Shown here one piece after another: positions 6,640 through 15,308 of a stretch of DNA of 36,898 bases. This DNA comes from Hungatella sp. UBA3048 (lineage in GTDB: Bacteria; Bacillota; Clostridia; Lachnospirales; Lachnospiraceae), in contig DFCS01000006.1 of the NCBI GenBank assembly GCA_002367105.1, forward strand, positions 1-36,898. Reading direction: 5' to 3'. Under the pieces are notes generated by a model, which saw nothing but the letters and a program-made list of their open reading frames with translations, did not search any database and was not told the DNA's origin. Position 1 is the first letter of the stretch, and the number at the start of each line of letters is the position of its first letter. Position numbers and translations under genes: made by a program.

Positions 6640-8517
6640 TTACCTTTCGGCTGTTTGATTTTCTGTATAAAGGGCATAAGGTATTAATATGGTCATGGTG
6701 GTGTAGCTGCCGGGACAGCTGTCAATGGTGATTCCATATTCCGTACCAAAATCATATTGGATGCGTCTGTTTACGTTGCTGATGCCAACTTGCCGGAAAA
6801 ATTCTGTTTTGTTCTGGCTGTCGGTCTTCTCATGGAGAACTTTAAAAATGGTATCTTTGGACATTCCTATTCCGTTATCGGTTATATCTATTTTAAGCGC
6901 TTTTTTGAGCCCCAGATTGATACTTCGGGCTGAAACAGCGATCTTTCCAGCTGTTTTCGCAGGCTCTATTCCGTGGAACAGAGCATTTTCAATGATGGGC
7001 TGGAGGGTAAAACGGTGAATTTCACAATTGTATAAATCCTCTGTCTCAATGAAATACTCAATGGTGACACTTCCGCCGTAGCGGTATTTCTGGATCAGGA
7101 AATAATCCTTTACCAGATCCAGCTCTTCCCTTAAGGGGATCATGGAAGTGGTGCCTTTTGAAACATTTTTTAGAAGCCTTGCCAATGCTGTGGTCATATC
7201 TGCAATACCGTCTGCATTCTGAATGGTTGCCATCCACTTGATGGAATTTAATGTATTATATAGGAAGTGGGGATTGATCTGGCTTTGCAGAATCTGGTAT
7301 TCCAAATCCTTTTTCTGTTTTTCATCCGTTACCCGTTTTTCCATCAGGGTGTTAATGTTTTCTGACATATCATTGATTCCCTTGCCGACTTCTCCCAGCT
7401 CATGATTCCACTCAATGGCCGAATCCCTGGAAAAATCCCCGGTTGAGATATCATGGATTTTACTGCTGAGCCTGTGAATGGGATCCATGATAATCTTATT
7501 TAACAGGAAGGCAAGGAGTATGCCCAAAGAGACAATGGTAAGACAGATTGCCAGGATTAAAAGGGTGTATATGTTTTTCTGCTGTCCAAGCTGCTGCTCA
7601 GAAAGTACCTGGGATAAACTCCAGCCGGCCATACCCTCGATGGGCCGTTCCACCAGGGTGCGTTTTTTTCCGTCGTTCATGGTAACGGAGAGTACCCTGG
7701 TTCCTTTGGAGAGAGAGTCGTTTCCGGCCAGCTTTTCTAAATTGGTGTAGGGCATTTCCATTTCCTTTAAGCCGTTTGAATTAAATCCATAGATTTTATC
7801 TCCAACGGTAATAAATAGAATACTGTCCTCGGGGAGAGGATAGGAGGCCAGATAATCGGTGAAGATCCGGGAGGAGATTTCCACATAAGTCCAGCCAATG
7901 ACTTCAGAATTAAATTTGTTGGAAACCGGACGTACGATGGGAATAAATTGGTCCATGCCTGTATTGGTAAATGGATCTTTTACCAGGCCGATCCAGAGAA
8001 AATCGCCGGAGCTGTAAATCGTTTCAAAGAAAGGTTCATTTTTAATGATCCTGGCTGCATAGGAGGATGAAGAGTTTGCCAATGCCGCTATTTGAAGGAA
8101 ATTGTTTTCATTGGAAGAAGAAACGATGACCCGGGACATGTATTCATAGGATCTGGTGTTGTAATATTCTTCCTTTAAACGGTTGTGGGCGGAAAGGGCC
8201 ATAGGGCGCAGATTATCAATGTCCCTGGCTGCGGTGGCAAGCTTTGGCTGGTCTATAAACGCTTCCAGATAATCCAGTACGGCACTGTTGGAGCAGCACC
8301 ATTTGCTGAAATAGATGATATCCTTCATATCAGCACTAATGTTGTTGCTTACGACTGAAAGGCTGAATTCCGCAGACTGGATCTGGTTTTTTCTTAAGAA
8401 GGACTGGAAAACCGAGAAACAGACAGTTGTAGTCAGAACGGTGATGAGCAGCGTAATGGCTGCCGTGAGTACCATGATTTTTCCTCTTATGGTCTTTGGG
8501 ATGAGCTTTTTCCACAT
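6640..8517 (-). CDS. Membrane sensor histidine kinase (YesM-like, His_kinase family)
   Basis: A 625-residue protein. TM1 lies at about 14-38, an extracytoplasmic sensing region (Cache-like by layout) at about 39-312, TM2 at about 316-340 and HAMP at about 341-393. The phospho-acceptor His417 sits in QSQINPHFLYNTLNS. The ATPase part shows an N-box (ENALFHG) and a G-box (DITDNGIGM). The INPHFLYN motif defines the LytS/YesM class that pairs with AraC-type regulators controlling sugar import. The ribosome binding site GAAGGGAC precedes ATG. It forms a tight operon with the regulator and the lyase. The ligand is presumably an extracellular oligosaccharide or binding-protein complex, which the sequence does not reveal. 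Confidence 0.93.
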   Translation of the reverse strand: MWKKLIPKTIRGKIMVLTAAITLLITVLTTTVCFSVFQSFLRKNQIQSAEFSLSVVSNNISADMKDIIYFSKWCCSNSAVLDYLEAFIDQPKLATAARDIDNLRPMALSAHNRLKEEYYNTRSYEYMSRVIVSSSNENNFLQIAALANSSSSYAARIIKNEPFFETIYSSGDFLWIGLVKDPFTNTGMDQFIPIVRPVSNKFNSEVIGWTYVEISSRIFTDYLASYPLPEDSILFITVGDKIYGFNSNGLKEMEMPYTNLEKLAGNDSLSKGTRVLSVTMNDGKKRTLVERPIEGMAGWSLSQVLSEQQLGQQKNIYTLLILAICLTIVSLGILLAFLLNKIIMDPIHRLSSKIHDISTGDFSRDSAIEWNHELGEVGKGINDMSENINTLMEKRVTDEKQKKDLEYQILQSQINPHFLYNTLNSIKWMATIQNADGIADMTTALARLLKNVSKGTTSMIPLREELDLVKDYFLIQKYRYGGSVTIEYFIETEDLYNCEIHRFTLQPIIENALFHGIEPAKTAGKIAVSARSINLGLKKALKIDITDNGIGMSKDTIFKVLHEKTDSQNKTEFFRQVGISNVNRRIQYDFGTEYGITIDSCPGSYTTMTILIPYALYTENQTAER

Positions 8518-8576
8518 GATAAAATAAAGTCCCTTCTTTCAATGGATAGCTTGAGATAATGGTTTTAACATCTACA

Positions 8577-8605
8577 AAGGTAGCCTATTTAATGTAAAAT
8601 GTCAA
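8577..8605 (-). promoter_or_regulatory. Putative promoter of the kinase-regulator-lyase operon
   Basis: On the minus strand a perfect TTGACA (8605-8600) is followed after 17 nt by TACCTT (8582-8577), a poor -10. It lies about 60 nt upstream of the kinase start codon. A strong -35 with a weak -10 would suit a regulated promoter. Confidence 0.45.
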
Positions 8606-8626
8606 TGAAAAATCAGCTGCTTTTTA

Positions 8627-8650
8627 TATACAAACGTGTTAATTTGTATA
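8627..8650. promoter_or_regulatory. Operator-like inverted repeat in the divergent regulatory region
   Basis: TATACAAA (8627-8634) and TTTGTATA (8643-8650) are perfect 8-bp arms around an 8-bp spacer. The right arm extends into the palindrome TTTGTATACAAA (8643-8654). The repeat sits just upstream of the leftward -35 box and about 125 nt upstream of the rightward TATAAT. This is a plausible binding site for the YesN-like regulator or another repressor. The remainder of the 331-nt gap is AT-rich with no gene. Confidence 0.45.
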
Positions 8651-8773
8651 CAAAAGAGAAATAATACTGCTTATCATAAAAAAGTACATGTTTTAACAAA
8701 GTGTAAAAGAAATGTGAATAAAAAGTGAATATTATGAAAGATAAATTCCATTTTTAAAACCGCAATCCAGCGT

Positions 8774-8779
8774 TATAAT
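8774..8779 (+). promoter_or_regulatory. -10 box of the first transport operon (activator-dependent type)
   Basis: TATAAT at 8774-8779 has no recognisable -35 at 17 nt (TTTTTA), as expected when an AraC-type activator recruits polymerase. A 7-bp hairpin, GTAAACC (8790-8796) with GGTTTAC (8812-8818), lies at the start of the predicted leader. Confidence 0.45.
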
Positions 8780-8848
8780 AAGATCCATGGTAAACCACGG
8801 GAATCATGAGGGGTTTACTGAAAAACAATCAAATCAGGAGGGATTACA

Positions 8849-10192
8849 ATGAAAAAAAGAACACTGAGTATTGTTCTGGCCTGTGCTATGGCAGCAGCCA
8901 GCCTGGCCGGATGCGGCGGTGGTTCAAAGGAAACCACGGCAGCTTCCACAGAAAGTGCTGCAGCGGAGGCAACCAAAGCCTCAGAGGCAGCAGGAGGACA
9001 GACCACATTAAAATGGTCCGTTTGGGATATCGGCTTAACAACCTATTACCAGCCTCTCATCGATGCTTTTGAAAAGGCGCATCCGGATGTGAAGATAGAA
9101 ATGGTAGATTTAGGCTCCGCCGATTATCAGACGGTTCTGGCAACAGAGCTTACCGGAAGCGGTTCTGATTTTGACGTAGTTACCATAAAGGATGTTCCTG
9201 GCTATATGACGCTTGTGAACAAAGGCGTATTAGAACCCCTGGACAGTTATATTCAGTCTTCAGGCGTTGATCTGACACAGTACAAAGGCCTTACCGATCA
9301 GATTACGGTTGACGGAAAATTATATGAGCTTCCGTTCCGCAATGATTTCTGGGTGTTATTCTATAATAAAGATATCTTTGACAAAGCAGGCGTTGCTTAT
9401 CCAACCAATGATATGACATTTGAACAGTATGACGCTCTGGCAAGAAGCCTGACCGTAGACACTCCCGGACAGGAGATTTATGGCGCTCATTACCATACAT
9501 GGAGATCAGCCGTACAGCTTTTCGGCGTTCTGGATGGAAAGAACACCATTATTGATGGAAAATACGAATTCTTAAAACCGTACTATGAAATGGTTCTTGG
9601 AGAGCAGGAAGACGGAGTATGCCAGGACTATGCTACTTTAAAGACCAGCGGCTTACATTATTCCGGCGCATTTGCCCAGGGAAATGTTGCAATGATGAAC
9701 ATGGGTACATGGTTTATCTCTACCTTAATGGATAAGATTCGCACCGGCGAGTACACAGACTGCACCAATTGGGGCATTGCTAAATATCCGCACGCAGATG
9801 GAGTAGAACCAGGCTCCACCCTTGCGACCATTACCTCTTTAGGAATTCCGGCCAAAGCTCCTCACAAGGATCTTGCATGGGAATTTATCAACTTCGTAAG
9901 CGGAAAAGAAGGTGCAGAAATCCTTGCATCTACCGGTACGATCCCGGCCGTTATGAACAACACGGTTGCTGATCTGGTATCCAGTGCAGAAGGATTCCCT
10001 AAGGATGACGGGACCAGCGTAGAAGCTCTTAAGACCTCTAACTTATACTTAGAGATGCCTGTAAATGCAAAGAACTCCGAAATTGAGATTGTATTAAACG
10101 AAGCCCATGATGCGATCATGACAGGCGGCATGTCCGTAGATGAAGGCATTGCCCAGATGAATGAAAAGGTAAGTGCAATTCTGGCTCAGTAG
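8849..10192 (+). CDS. ABC sugar transporter substrate-binding lipoprotein (first system)
   Basis: A 447-residue protein with a signal peptide and lipobox LAGC (Cys22), so it should be lipid-anchored on the outer face of the membrane. After a low-complexity Ala/Ser/Thr/Glu linker (about 26-50), residues 51-447 form a family 1 extracellular solute-binding protein (MalE/UgpB-like). Recognisable stretches are LKWSVWDIG, FDVVTIKDVPGY, LPFRNDFWVLFYNKDIFDKAGV and LAWEFINFVSGKEGAE. GGAGG lies about 7 nt before the ATG. It is the first gene of the block divergent from the lyase operon and is followed by two permeases with no ATPase. The ligand is probably a uronic acid-containing oligosaccharide, inferred from the hydrolases downstream. 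Confidence 0.93.
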   Translation: MKKRTLSIVLACAMAAASLAGCGGGSKETTAASTESAAAEATKASEAAGGQTTLKWSVWDIGLTTYYQPLIDAFEKAHPDVKIEMVDLGSADYQTVLATELTGSGSDFDVVTIKDVPGYMTLVNKGVLEPLDSYIQSSGVDLTQYKGLTDQITVDGKLYELPFRNDFWVLFYNKDIFDKAGVAYPTNDMTFEQYDALARSLTVDTPGQEIYGAHYHTWRSAVQLFGVLDGKNTIIDGKYEFLKPYYEMVLGEQEDGVCQDYATLKTSGLHYSGAFAQGNVAMMNMGTWFISTLMDKIRTGEYTDCTNWGIAKYPHADGVEPGSTLATITSLGIPAKAPHKDLAWEFINFVSGKEGAEILASTGTIPAVMNNTVADLVSSAEGFPKDDGTSVEALKTSNLYLEMPVNAKNSEIEIVLNEAHDAIMTGGMSVDEGIAQMNEKVSAILAQ

Positions 10193-10216
10193 CAGATAAA
10201 CAAAAACGATATCACA

Positions 10217-10242
10217 GAGGCGGGCAGCAAAAAGCCCGCCTC
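10217..10242 (+). terminator. Attenuator-like hairpin after the first binding-protein gene
   Basis: GAGGCGGGC (10217-10225) and GCCCGCCTC (10234-10242) form a perfect GC-rich 9-bp stem with an 8-nt loop, followed by only ATTT. It is more likely a partial terminator or 3' mRNA stabiliser that raises binding-protein yield over permeases than a full stop. Confidence 0.65.
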
Positions 10243-10280
10243 ATTTAAAGAAACTTCTGATTTGATTTGACGATTGAAAT

Positions 10281-10342
10281 AACAGCGTGCCCCGCTTCAC
10301 CGGGCGTCAACTGGATATGAAATCATATCCGTTTGATTCTTT
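10281..10342 (+). repeat. Copy A of a two-hairpin intergenic element
   Basis: About 62 nt that align without gaps to 26999-27060 at roughly 73% identity. Hairpin 1 is CCCG (10291-10294) with CGGG (10301-10304), extended across a bulged C by C10290-G10306. Hairpin 2 is GGATATG (10313-10319) with CATATCC (10324-10330) and an AAAT loop. It lies between the first binding-protein hairpin and the permease ribosome binding site. It could be a small structured RNA or a dispersed palindromic repeat. Confidence 0.55.
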
Positions 10343-10376
10343 AGACGATAAAAACGGGAAAAGGAGGATAAGCAAT

Positions 10377-11444
10377 ATGGCGAAGACAATAACAGAAGCG
10401 CAAAAACAGGAAAAAATCGCGGAGTTAATTAAGAAACGGGATGCTTTAAGCCTTATATTGAGAGAGGCTGAAGGAACCCGTAAGCGGGATATCCTGATTG
10501 CGAAAATCGAGACAATAGATGAGAAAATAAAAAAGGTGCGGACAGGGGAACGGTTCACACGTCAGGAAAAGAGGGATATGGTTGCATACTCCTTCATCGC
10601 CCCCAACTTTATCGGGTTTGCAGTATTTACGCTTGGCCCCATAATTTTTGCTTTTATTCTGGCATTTATGAAGTGGGATGGCAATAGCCCTATGGAATTT
10701 GCCGGACTTAAGAACTTCATTGATATGCTTGGAAGTATCAGATTCCATGCGTCCTTTATCAATACCATTGTATACTGTATTGCAACGGTTCCTCTGACAC
10801 TGGCTTGTGCCTTAGGACTGGCGGTGGTCTTAAACCAGAAAGTAATGGGAAGAAATTTCTTCCGTACGGTGGGCTTCTTCCCCTATGTGGCATCTTTAGT
10901 AGCGGTGGCAGCCGTATGGAATATGCTGTTCAGCCCCCAGAAAAGCGGTCCCATTAACATGATCCTTTATTATCTGGGCGTAAATGCAAAAAGTCTTCCA
11001 AAGTGGTCCGCGGATCCTAACTGGGTGATGTTTACCATTGTACTGTTCAGTGTCTGGAAAAATATGGGCTATTACATGGTTATCTATCTGGCCGGACTGC
11101 AGGGAGTCAATGGAGAGCTTTATGAGGCGGCAGGCCTTGACGGCTGCAATTCCTGGCAGAGATTCCGGTATATCACATGGCCCCAGCTTCAGCCAACCAC
11201 CTTCTTTGTTACCATCATTCTGACCATCAACTGCTTTAAGGTTTACGACATCGTATACATGCTGGCAGGAGGTTCCAATGGAATTGTAAGTTCCCAGGCA
11301 ATGGTTCTGGTTTACCACATTTACGAAGAGGCGTTCCGCAACTGGAATTTAGGTTATGCAAGTGCGGTAGCTATGGTGCTGTTCTTAATGGTTCTTGCCA
11401 TCACGCTGGTTCAGTTCCGCGGCGAGAAGAAATATGCAAACTAG
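10377..11444 (+). CDS. ABC sugar transporter permease, MalF type (first system)
   Basis: 355 residues from ATG at 10377, with AGGAGGA 8-14 nt upstream. The frame is open to a GTG at 10287, but that stretch overlaps the two-hairpin element and has no ribosome binding site. Residues about 1-70 form a charged, helix-prone, coiled-coil-like extension (EAQKQEKIAELIKKRDAL, then a second helix) before the first membrane span at about 82. Six membrane helices follow. The cytoplasmic EAA loop reads YEAAGLDGCNSWQRFRYITWPQL, the contact site for the ATPase. The N-terminal extension is unusual for the family. It is a partner of the permease immediately downstream. Confidence 0.93.
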   Translation: MAKTITEAQKQEKIAELIKKRDALSLILREAEGTRKRDILIAKIETIDEKIKKVRTGERFTRQEKRDMVAYSFIAPNFIGFAVFTLGPIIFAFILAFMKWDGNSPMEFAGLKNFIDMLGSIRFHASFINTIVYCIATVPLTLACALGLAVVLNQKVMGRNFFRTVGFFPYVASLVAVAAVWNMLFSPQKSGPINMILYYLGVNAKSLPKWSADPNWVMFTIVLFSVWKNMGYYMVIYLAGLQGVNGELYEAAGLDGCNSWQRFRYITWPQLQPTTFFVTIILTINCFKVYDIVYMLAGGSNGIVSSQAMVLVYHIYEEAFRNWNLGYASAVAMVLFLMVLAITLVQFRGEKKYAN

Positions 11445-11461
11445 AATAAGGAGGAAACGAA

Positions 11462-12298
11462 ATGAAAATAAAAAGTACAAATTATAAAATCAGCAGATGC
11501 CTCCTCTATGTGGTTTTGATCATTCTGACAGCTGTTATGCTGATTCCATTTGCATGGATGTTCTCGGCTTCCTTAAAGCTGGATAAAGACGTATTTATTT
11601 TCCCGATCCAGTGGATACCGGAAAATCCAAGATGGCAGAATTATCTGGATATCTGGACAAAGATCCCGCTTATGACCTTTGTATTAAACACGGTGAAGAT
11701 CACCTTGATCGTTACCTTTTTACAGCTTTTGACCAGCAGCTTTGCTGCCTATGCATTTGCAAAGCTGAAATTCAAATACAGCAATCTTTTATTCATGGCT
11801 TATATCGCAACCATTGCGGTTCCATGGCAGGTATACATGGTTCCCCAGTTCATGATGATGAGAAAATTCGGGTTAAATGATTCTCATCTTGCCATCATTT
11901 TCCTTCAGGCGTTCTCTGCGTTCGGCGTATTCATGATGCGCCAGTTCTATCAGGGGATTCCCGATGAACTGTGTGAGGCTGCCAGGATCGATGGCATGAG
12001 CGAGTATCAGATATATGGAAGGATCATGCTGCCACTGTCAAAACCGGCGCTGTCAACCTTGACCATCTTTACCTTTGTAAGTACCTGGAACGACTTTTTA
12101 GGGCCCCTGATCTATCTGAAAACAGAAGCGAAAAAGACCTTGCAGTTAGGACTTAAGATGTTTATCAGCCAGTACAGTTCCGAATATGGTCTGATCATGG
12201 CTGCATCAGTACTTTCCCTGATCCCGGTCCTCATTGTGTTCCTGTCCCTGCAGAAATATTTCGTAGAAGGCATTGCAGCTACCGGAGTGAAAGGATAA
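11462..12298 (+). CDS. ABC sugar transporter permease, MalG type (first system)
   Basis: A 278-residue membrane protein with AAGGAGGAAACGAA before ATG, 17 nt after the upstream permease. Six hydrophobic segments are visible. The EAA motif is CEAARIDGMSEYQIYGRIMLPLSKP. The C-terminus ends with the usual KYFVEGIAATGVKG of MalG-type subunits. With the MalF-type partner it forms the membrane channel of a carbohydrate (CUT1) importer. No ATP-binding gene is encoded nearby, so a shared MsmK-like ATPase from elsewhere in the genome is expected. Confidence 0.94.
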   Translation: MKIKSTNYKISRCLLYVVLIILTAVMLIPFAWMFSASLKLDKDVFIFPIQWIPENPRWQNYLDIWTKIPLMTFVLNTVKITLIVTFLQLLTSSFAAYAFAKLKFKYSNLLFMAYIATIAVPWQVYMVPQFMMMRKFGLNDSHLAIIFLQAFSAFGVFMMRQFYQGIPDELCEAARIDGMSEYQIYGRIMLPLSKPALSTLTIFTFVSTWNDFLGPLIYLKTEAKKTLQLGLKMFISQYSSEYGLIMAASVLSLIPVLIVFLSLQKYFVEGIAATGVKG

Positions 12299-12313
12299 AG
12301 AAATGATAATTTT

Positions 12314-14122
12314 GTGGATAATATCCATAACGAGTCTTATAAGGACAGCTATGCATCCCCCTGCCTGGGGACCAATTCCTATGTGATCCCAGGCGGCAGG
12401 TCAGAGCAGTCCCTGGACGGTGCCTGGAACTTTTCCGTCGACATGTATGATAACTGCTTAAGGGCCAAATGGTTTCTGGAGCAGGAGGTGAATTCAGAGG
12501 GGCTTAGGGTTCCTCTGGATTATGGCTTTGACGACTGGGAGGAGATCCAGGTACCTGGAGTATGGAACCTTGCAAAGCCGGAATATTTTTATTATGAGGG
12601 ACCGGCGGTATACAGCCGCCGGTTCTCTTTTAAGGATTCCCCAAAAGGACATGTGTTTTTACGGTTCGGGGCAGTATCCTATGAGGCCAGGATCTTTTTA
12701 AACGGAAAATTCCTTGGTGTCCATAAAGGGGGGTCAACCCCATTTTGCGTTGAGGTTACGGAGGAATTAAAAGAGGATAACAGGCTGATTGTAATTGCCG
12801 ACAATACCAGACGGCAGGATCAGATTCCAAGTGAGAATACGGACTGGTTTTTATACGGCGGCATTTACCGGAGTGTATCCCTTCTTTGTGTGCCTCAGAC
12901 TTATATTAAGGATATGAAGGTATCTCTTGCAGACCGGGAGAAAAGGGAAATCATTGTATCCGTGAGTCTTGGAGGTTATGAGGACTTTGAGGAAGGGGAA
13001 GCAGTTTTCTCCATACCAGAGCTTCAGGTGGAAGAAACAGTACCCCTGGGAGCGGATGGACGGGGACAGCTAATGCTTCAAATCAGCGGACTTTCTCTGT
13101 GGAGCCCGGAGAGTCCTAAGCTTTACGAGGTTTTCCTGCATCTTCGTTCCGGAAGTAAAACACGGGATCAGGTGAAAGACCGGGTGGGCTTTCGGACTGT
13201 GGAAACCAGAGGCAGAGAAATTCTTTTAAATGGAACGCCGGTTTTCCTTCGCGGTGTCTGCCTTCATGAGGAGACAGAAGACCATGGGAAGGCGGTTACA
13301 AAGGAGGACATCCGTCAGGCATTCGACTGGGCCAAAAAGATGAACTGCAATTTCCTCCGCCTGGCCCATTATCCTCATACGGAGTGGGTTTTAGAACTGG
13401 CAGACGAGGCGGGCTTTCTTCTATGGGAAGAGATTCCGGTTTACTGGTGGATCGATTTTGCAAACCCCCGGACCTTAGAGGATGGAAAAAACCAGCTGAC
13501 CGAGATGATGAACCGGGATTATAACCGGGCCAGTGTGATCATCTGGTCCGTAGGAAATGAAAATCCTGATACGGATGAGCGCTACCGCTTTATGAAGGAG
13601 TTAGCAGAAACTGCAAAAGAATTCGATTCCAGCCGCCTGGTATCCGCAGCCTGTCTGGTGGATGCGGTGAATTTAAGGATTTCCGACAGACTGGAAAAGC
13701 ATTTGGATGTCATTGGATTTAATGAATACTATGGCTGGTATGATCCGGATTACGGAAAGCTGGCTGATATTTTAGAGGGGTCCAGGCCCGGGAAACCGGT
13801 TGTTATCAGCGAATTCGGCGGGGACGGTTATCTGGCTTCCGGTACGGAAGGCGGTAAGGTACGGGGTTCTGAGGAAGAACAGAAGGAAATTTATAAAAAG
13901 CAGGTTGAAATGTTTGGAAAGATCGATTATATTCAGGGTACAGCGCCCTGGATTCTATTTGATTACCGGACGCCGAAACGGCTTGGAAAGTATCAAAAGG
14001 GATACAACATCAAGGGGCTGGTAACAGCGGACCGGATGCGGGAAAAGCCTGCCTTTTTAATCATGAAGGAATATTACGAGGAGGTAAGAAAACGTGAACA
14101 GACAGATGGAGACTTTGCTTAA
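12314..14122 (+). CDS. GH2 beta-glucuronidase
   Basis: A 602-residue protein close to the length of bacterial beta-glucuronidases. It has an N-terminal jelly-roll sugar-binding domain (about 30-195), an Ig-like domain (about 198-295) and a TIM barrel (about 298-590). The predicted acid/base is Glu416 (WSVGNENP) and the predicted nucleophile Glu500 (VVISEFGGD). NIKG at 565-568 supplies the N-x-K pair (Asn565, Lys567) that binds the glucuronate carboxylate in known glucuronidases, which argues against galactosidase activity. No signal peptide, so cytosolic. The start is a GTG with only a weak upstream AAAGGA, in the frame of the upstream permease stop, so translation may depend on coupling. Its 3' end overlaps the GH88 gene. 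It should remove terminal saturated GlcA from imported oligosaccharides. Confidence 0.9.
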   Translation: MDNIHNESYKDSYASPCLGTNSYVIPGGRSEQSLDGAWNFSVDMYDNCLRAKWFLEQEVNSEGLRVPLDYGFDDWEEIQVPGVWNLAKPEYFYYEGPAVYSRRFSFKDSPKGHVFLRFGAVSYEARIFLNGKFLGVHKGGSTPFCVEVTEELKEDNRLIVIADNTRRQDQIPSENTDWFLYGGIYRSVSLLCVPQTYIKDMKVSLADREKREIIVSVSLGGYEDFEEGEAVFSIPELQVEETVPLGADGRGQLMLQISGLSLWSPESPKLYEVFLHLRSGSKTRDQVKDRVGFRTVETRGREILLNGTPVFLRGVCLHEETEDHGKAVTKEDIRQAFDWAKKMNCNFLRLAHYPHTEWVLELADEAGFLLWEEIPVYWWIDFANPRTLEDGKNQLTEMMNRDYNRASVIIWSVGNENPDTDERYRFMKELAETAKEFDSSRLVSAACLVDAVNLRISDRLEKHLDVIGFNEYYGWYDPDYGKLADILEGSRPGKPVVISEFGGDGYLASGTEGGKVRGSEEEQKEIYKKQVEMFGKIDYIQGTAPWILFDYRTPKRLGKYQKGYNIKGLVTADRMREKPAFLIMKEYYEEVRKREQTDGDFA

Positions 14123-15275
14123 AGAAAAGAAGGAACTCACAGAGGCAAAGTGCCTGGAGGCCATGGATTTCGCTGTAAAGCAGGTGAGGGTTAATTTAAA
14201 GGAATTTACTGATTCCTTTAAAAAAGCATACAGCGAGGATGGATTTTATCATCCAACTCCCAATGTAAACTGGACCACCGGCTTCTGGACCGGGCAGATA
14301 TGGCTGGCCTATGAGTGGAGCAAGGCAGAAGAACTGAAAACGGCCGGACAGATCCAGGCGAAAAGCTTCTTAGACCGGATCGACCGCAAGGTGGAAGTGG
14401 ATCATCATGATATGGGGTTTTTGTATACCCCTTCCTGTGTAGCTGCTTATAAACTGGTGGGTGACGAAACAGCAAAGGAAGCGGCAATCAAGGCTGCAGA
14501 CCAGCTGATCAGCCGTTTTCAGCCGGTGGGTGAGTTTATCCAGGCCTGGGGGCCCATGAACCAGCCTGAAAATTACCGTTTTATCATCGACTGTCTTTTA
14601 AACCTCCCTTTATTATACTGGGCCACGGAAGAAACAGGAGACCAGAAATATCACGAGATAGCGGAAAAACATATCCATACTGCCATTGCAAATGTTATAA
14701 GGGAGGACTATTCCACCTGGCATACGTTTTTCATGAATATGGAGACAGGGGAGCCGGATCATGGGGCTACCTGCCAGGGATATAAGGATGGCTCTGCCTG
14801 GGCCAGAGGACAGGCCTGGGGAATCTATGGCTGCGCTCTTGCCTACCGGTATACAAGGCGGCCGGAATACATTGAGGATTTCAAGCATGTGACCGGTTAC
14901 TTCTTAGATCACCTTCCTTCGGATCTGGTACCTTACTGGGATTTAGAGTTTGGCGAAGGCTCTGAGGAACCAAGAGATTCTTCCTCTGCATCCATTGCAG
15001 CCTGCGGAATGCTTGAAATGGCAAAGTATCTGGATGAGACTGACGCCGCCTGCTACGTATCCATAGCTAAAAAGATCATGGAGTCGGTTGTGGAACATTA
15101 TGCGGTCAAGAATTTACAGGAATCCAATGGACTGGTGCTTCACAGCACGTATTCAAAGAAATCTCCTTACAATACCTGCACACCGGAAGGTGTGGATGAG
15201 TGCAACATCTGGGGAGACTATTTCTACATGGAGGCCTTAACCAGACTGTCTAAGGATTGGAACCCATATTGGTAA
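14094..15275 (+). CDS. GH88 unsaturated glucuronyl hydrolase
   Basis: A 393-residue (alpha/alpha)6-barrel protein starting at GTG 14094, with GAGGAGG 8-14 nt upstream and a 29-nt overlap with the preceding gene. Family features are NWTTGFWTGQIWLAYE (59-74), HHDMGF with Asp106, YRFIIDCLLNLPLLYWA with Asp166, and AWARGQAWGIYG (235-246). Asp106 and Asp166 match in context the two essential aspartates of Bacillus unsaturated glucuronyl hydrolase. The enzyme hydrates and releases the 4,5-unsaturated uronate left by a lyase, so it is the logical partner of the heparinase-like protein encoded at 3198. No signal peptide, hence cytosolic. Confidence 0.93.
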   Translation: MNRQMETLLKEKKELTEAKCLEAMDFAVKQVRVNLKEFTDSFKKAYSEDGFYHPTPNVNWTTGFWTGQIWLAYEWSKAEELKTAGQIQAKSFLDRIDRKVEVDHHDMGFLYTPSCVAAYKLVGDETAKEAAIKAADQLISRFQPVGEFIQAWGPMNQPENYRFIIDCLLNLPLLYWATEETGDQKYHEIAEKHIHTAIANVIREDYSTWHTFFMNMETGEPDHGATCQGYKDGSAWARGQAWGIYGCALAYRYTRRPEYIEDFKHVTGYFLDHLPSDLVPYWDLEFGEGSEEPRDSSSASIAACGMLEMAKYLDETDAACYVSIAKKIMESVVEHYAVKNLQESNGLVLHSTYSKKSPYNTCTPEGVDECNIWGDYFYMEALTRLSKDWNPYW

Positions 15276-15308
15276 TAATCGAAATAATTCGAAAAGAGGC
15301 GAATATAG

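Noticed and set aside
8627..8642. Possible catabolite-response (cre) site around CAAACGTGTT
   Set aside because: It has the central CG but misses several fixed positions of the cre consensus, including the G and W of the left half and the CA at the right end.
10287..10376. Upstream GTG extension of the first MalF-type permease
   Set aside because: It lies in the two-hairpin element, lacks a ribosome binding site, and a perfect site precedes the ATG at 10377.
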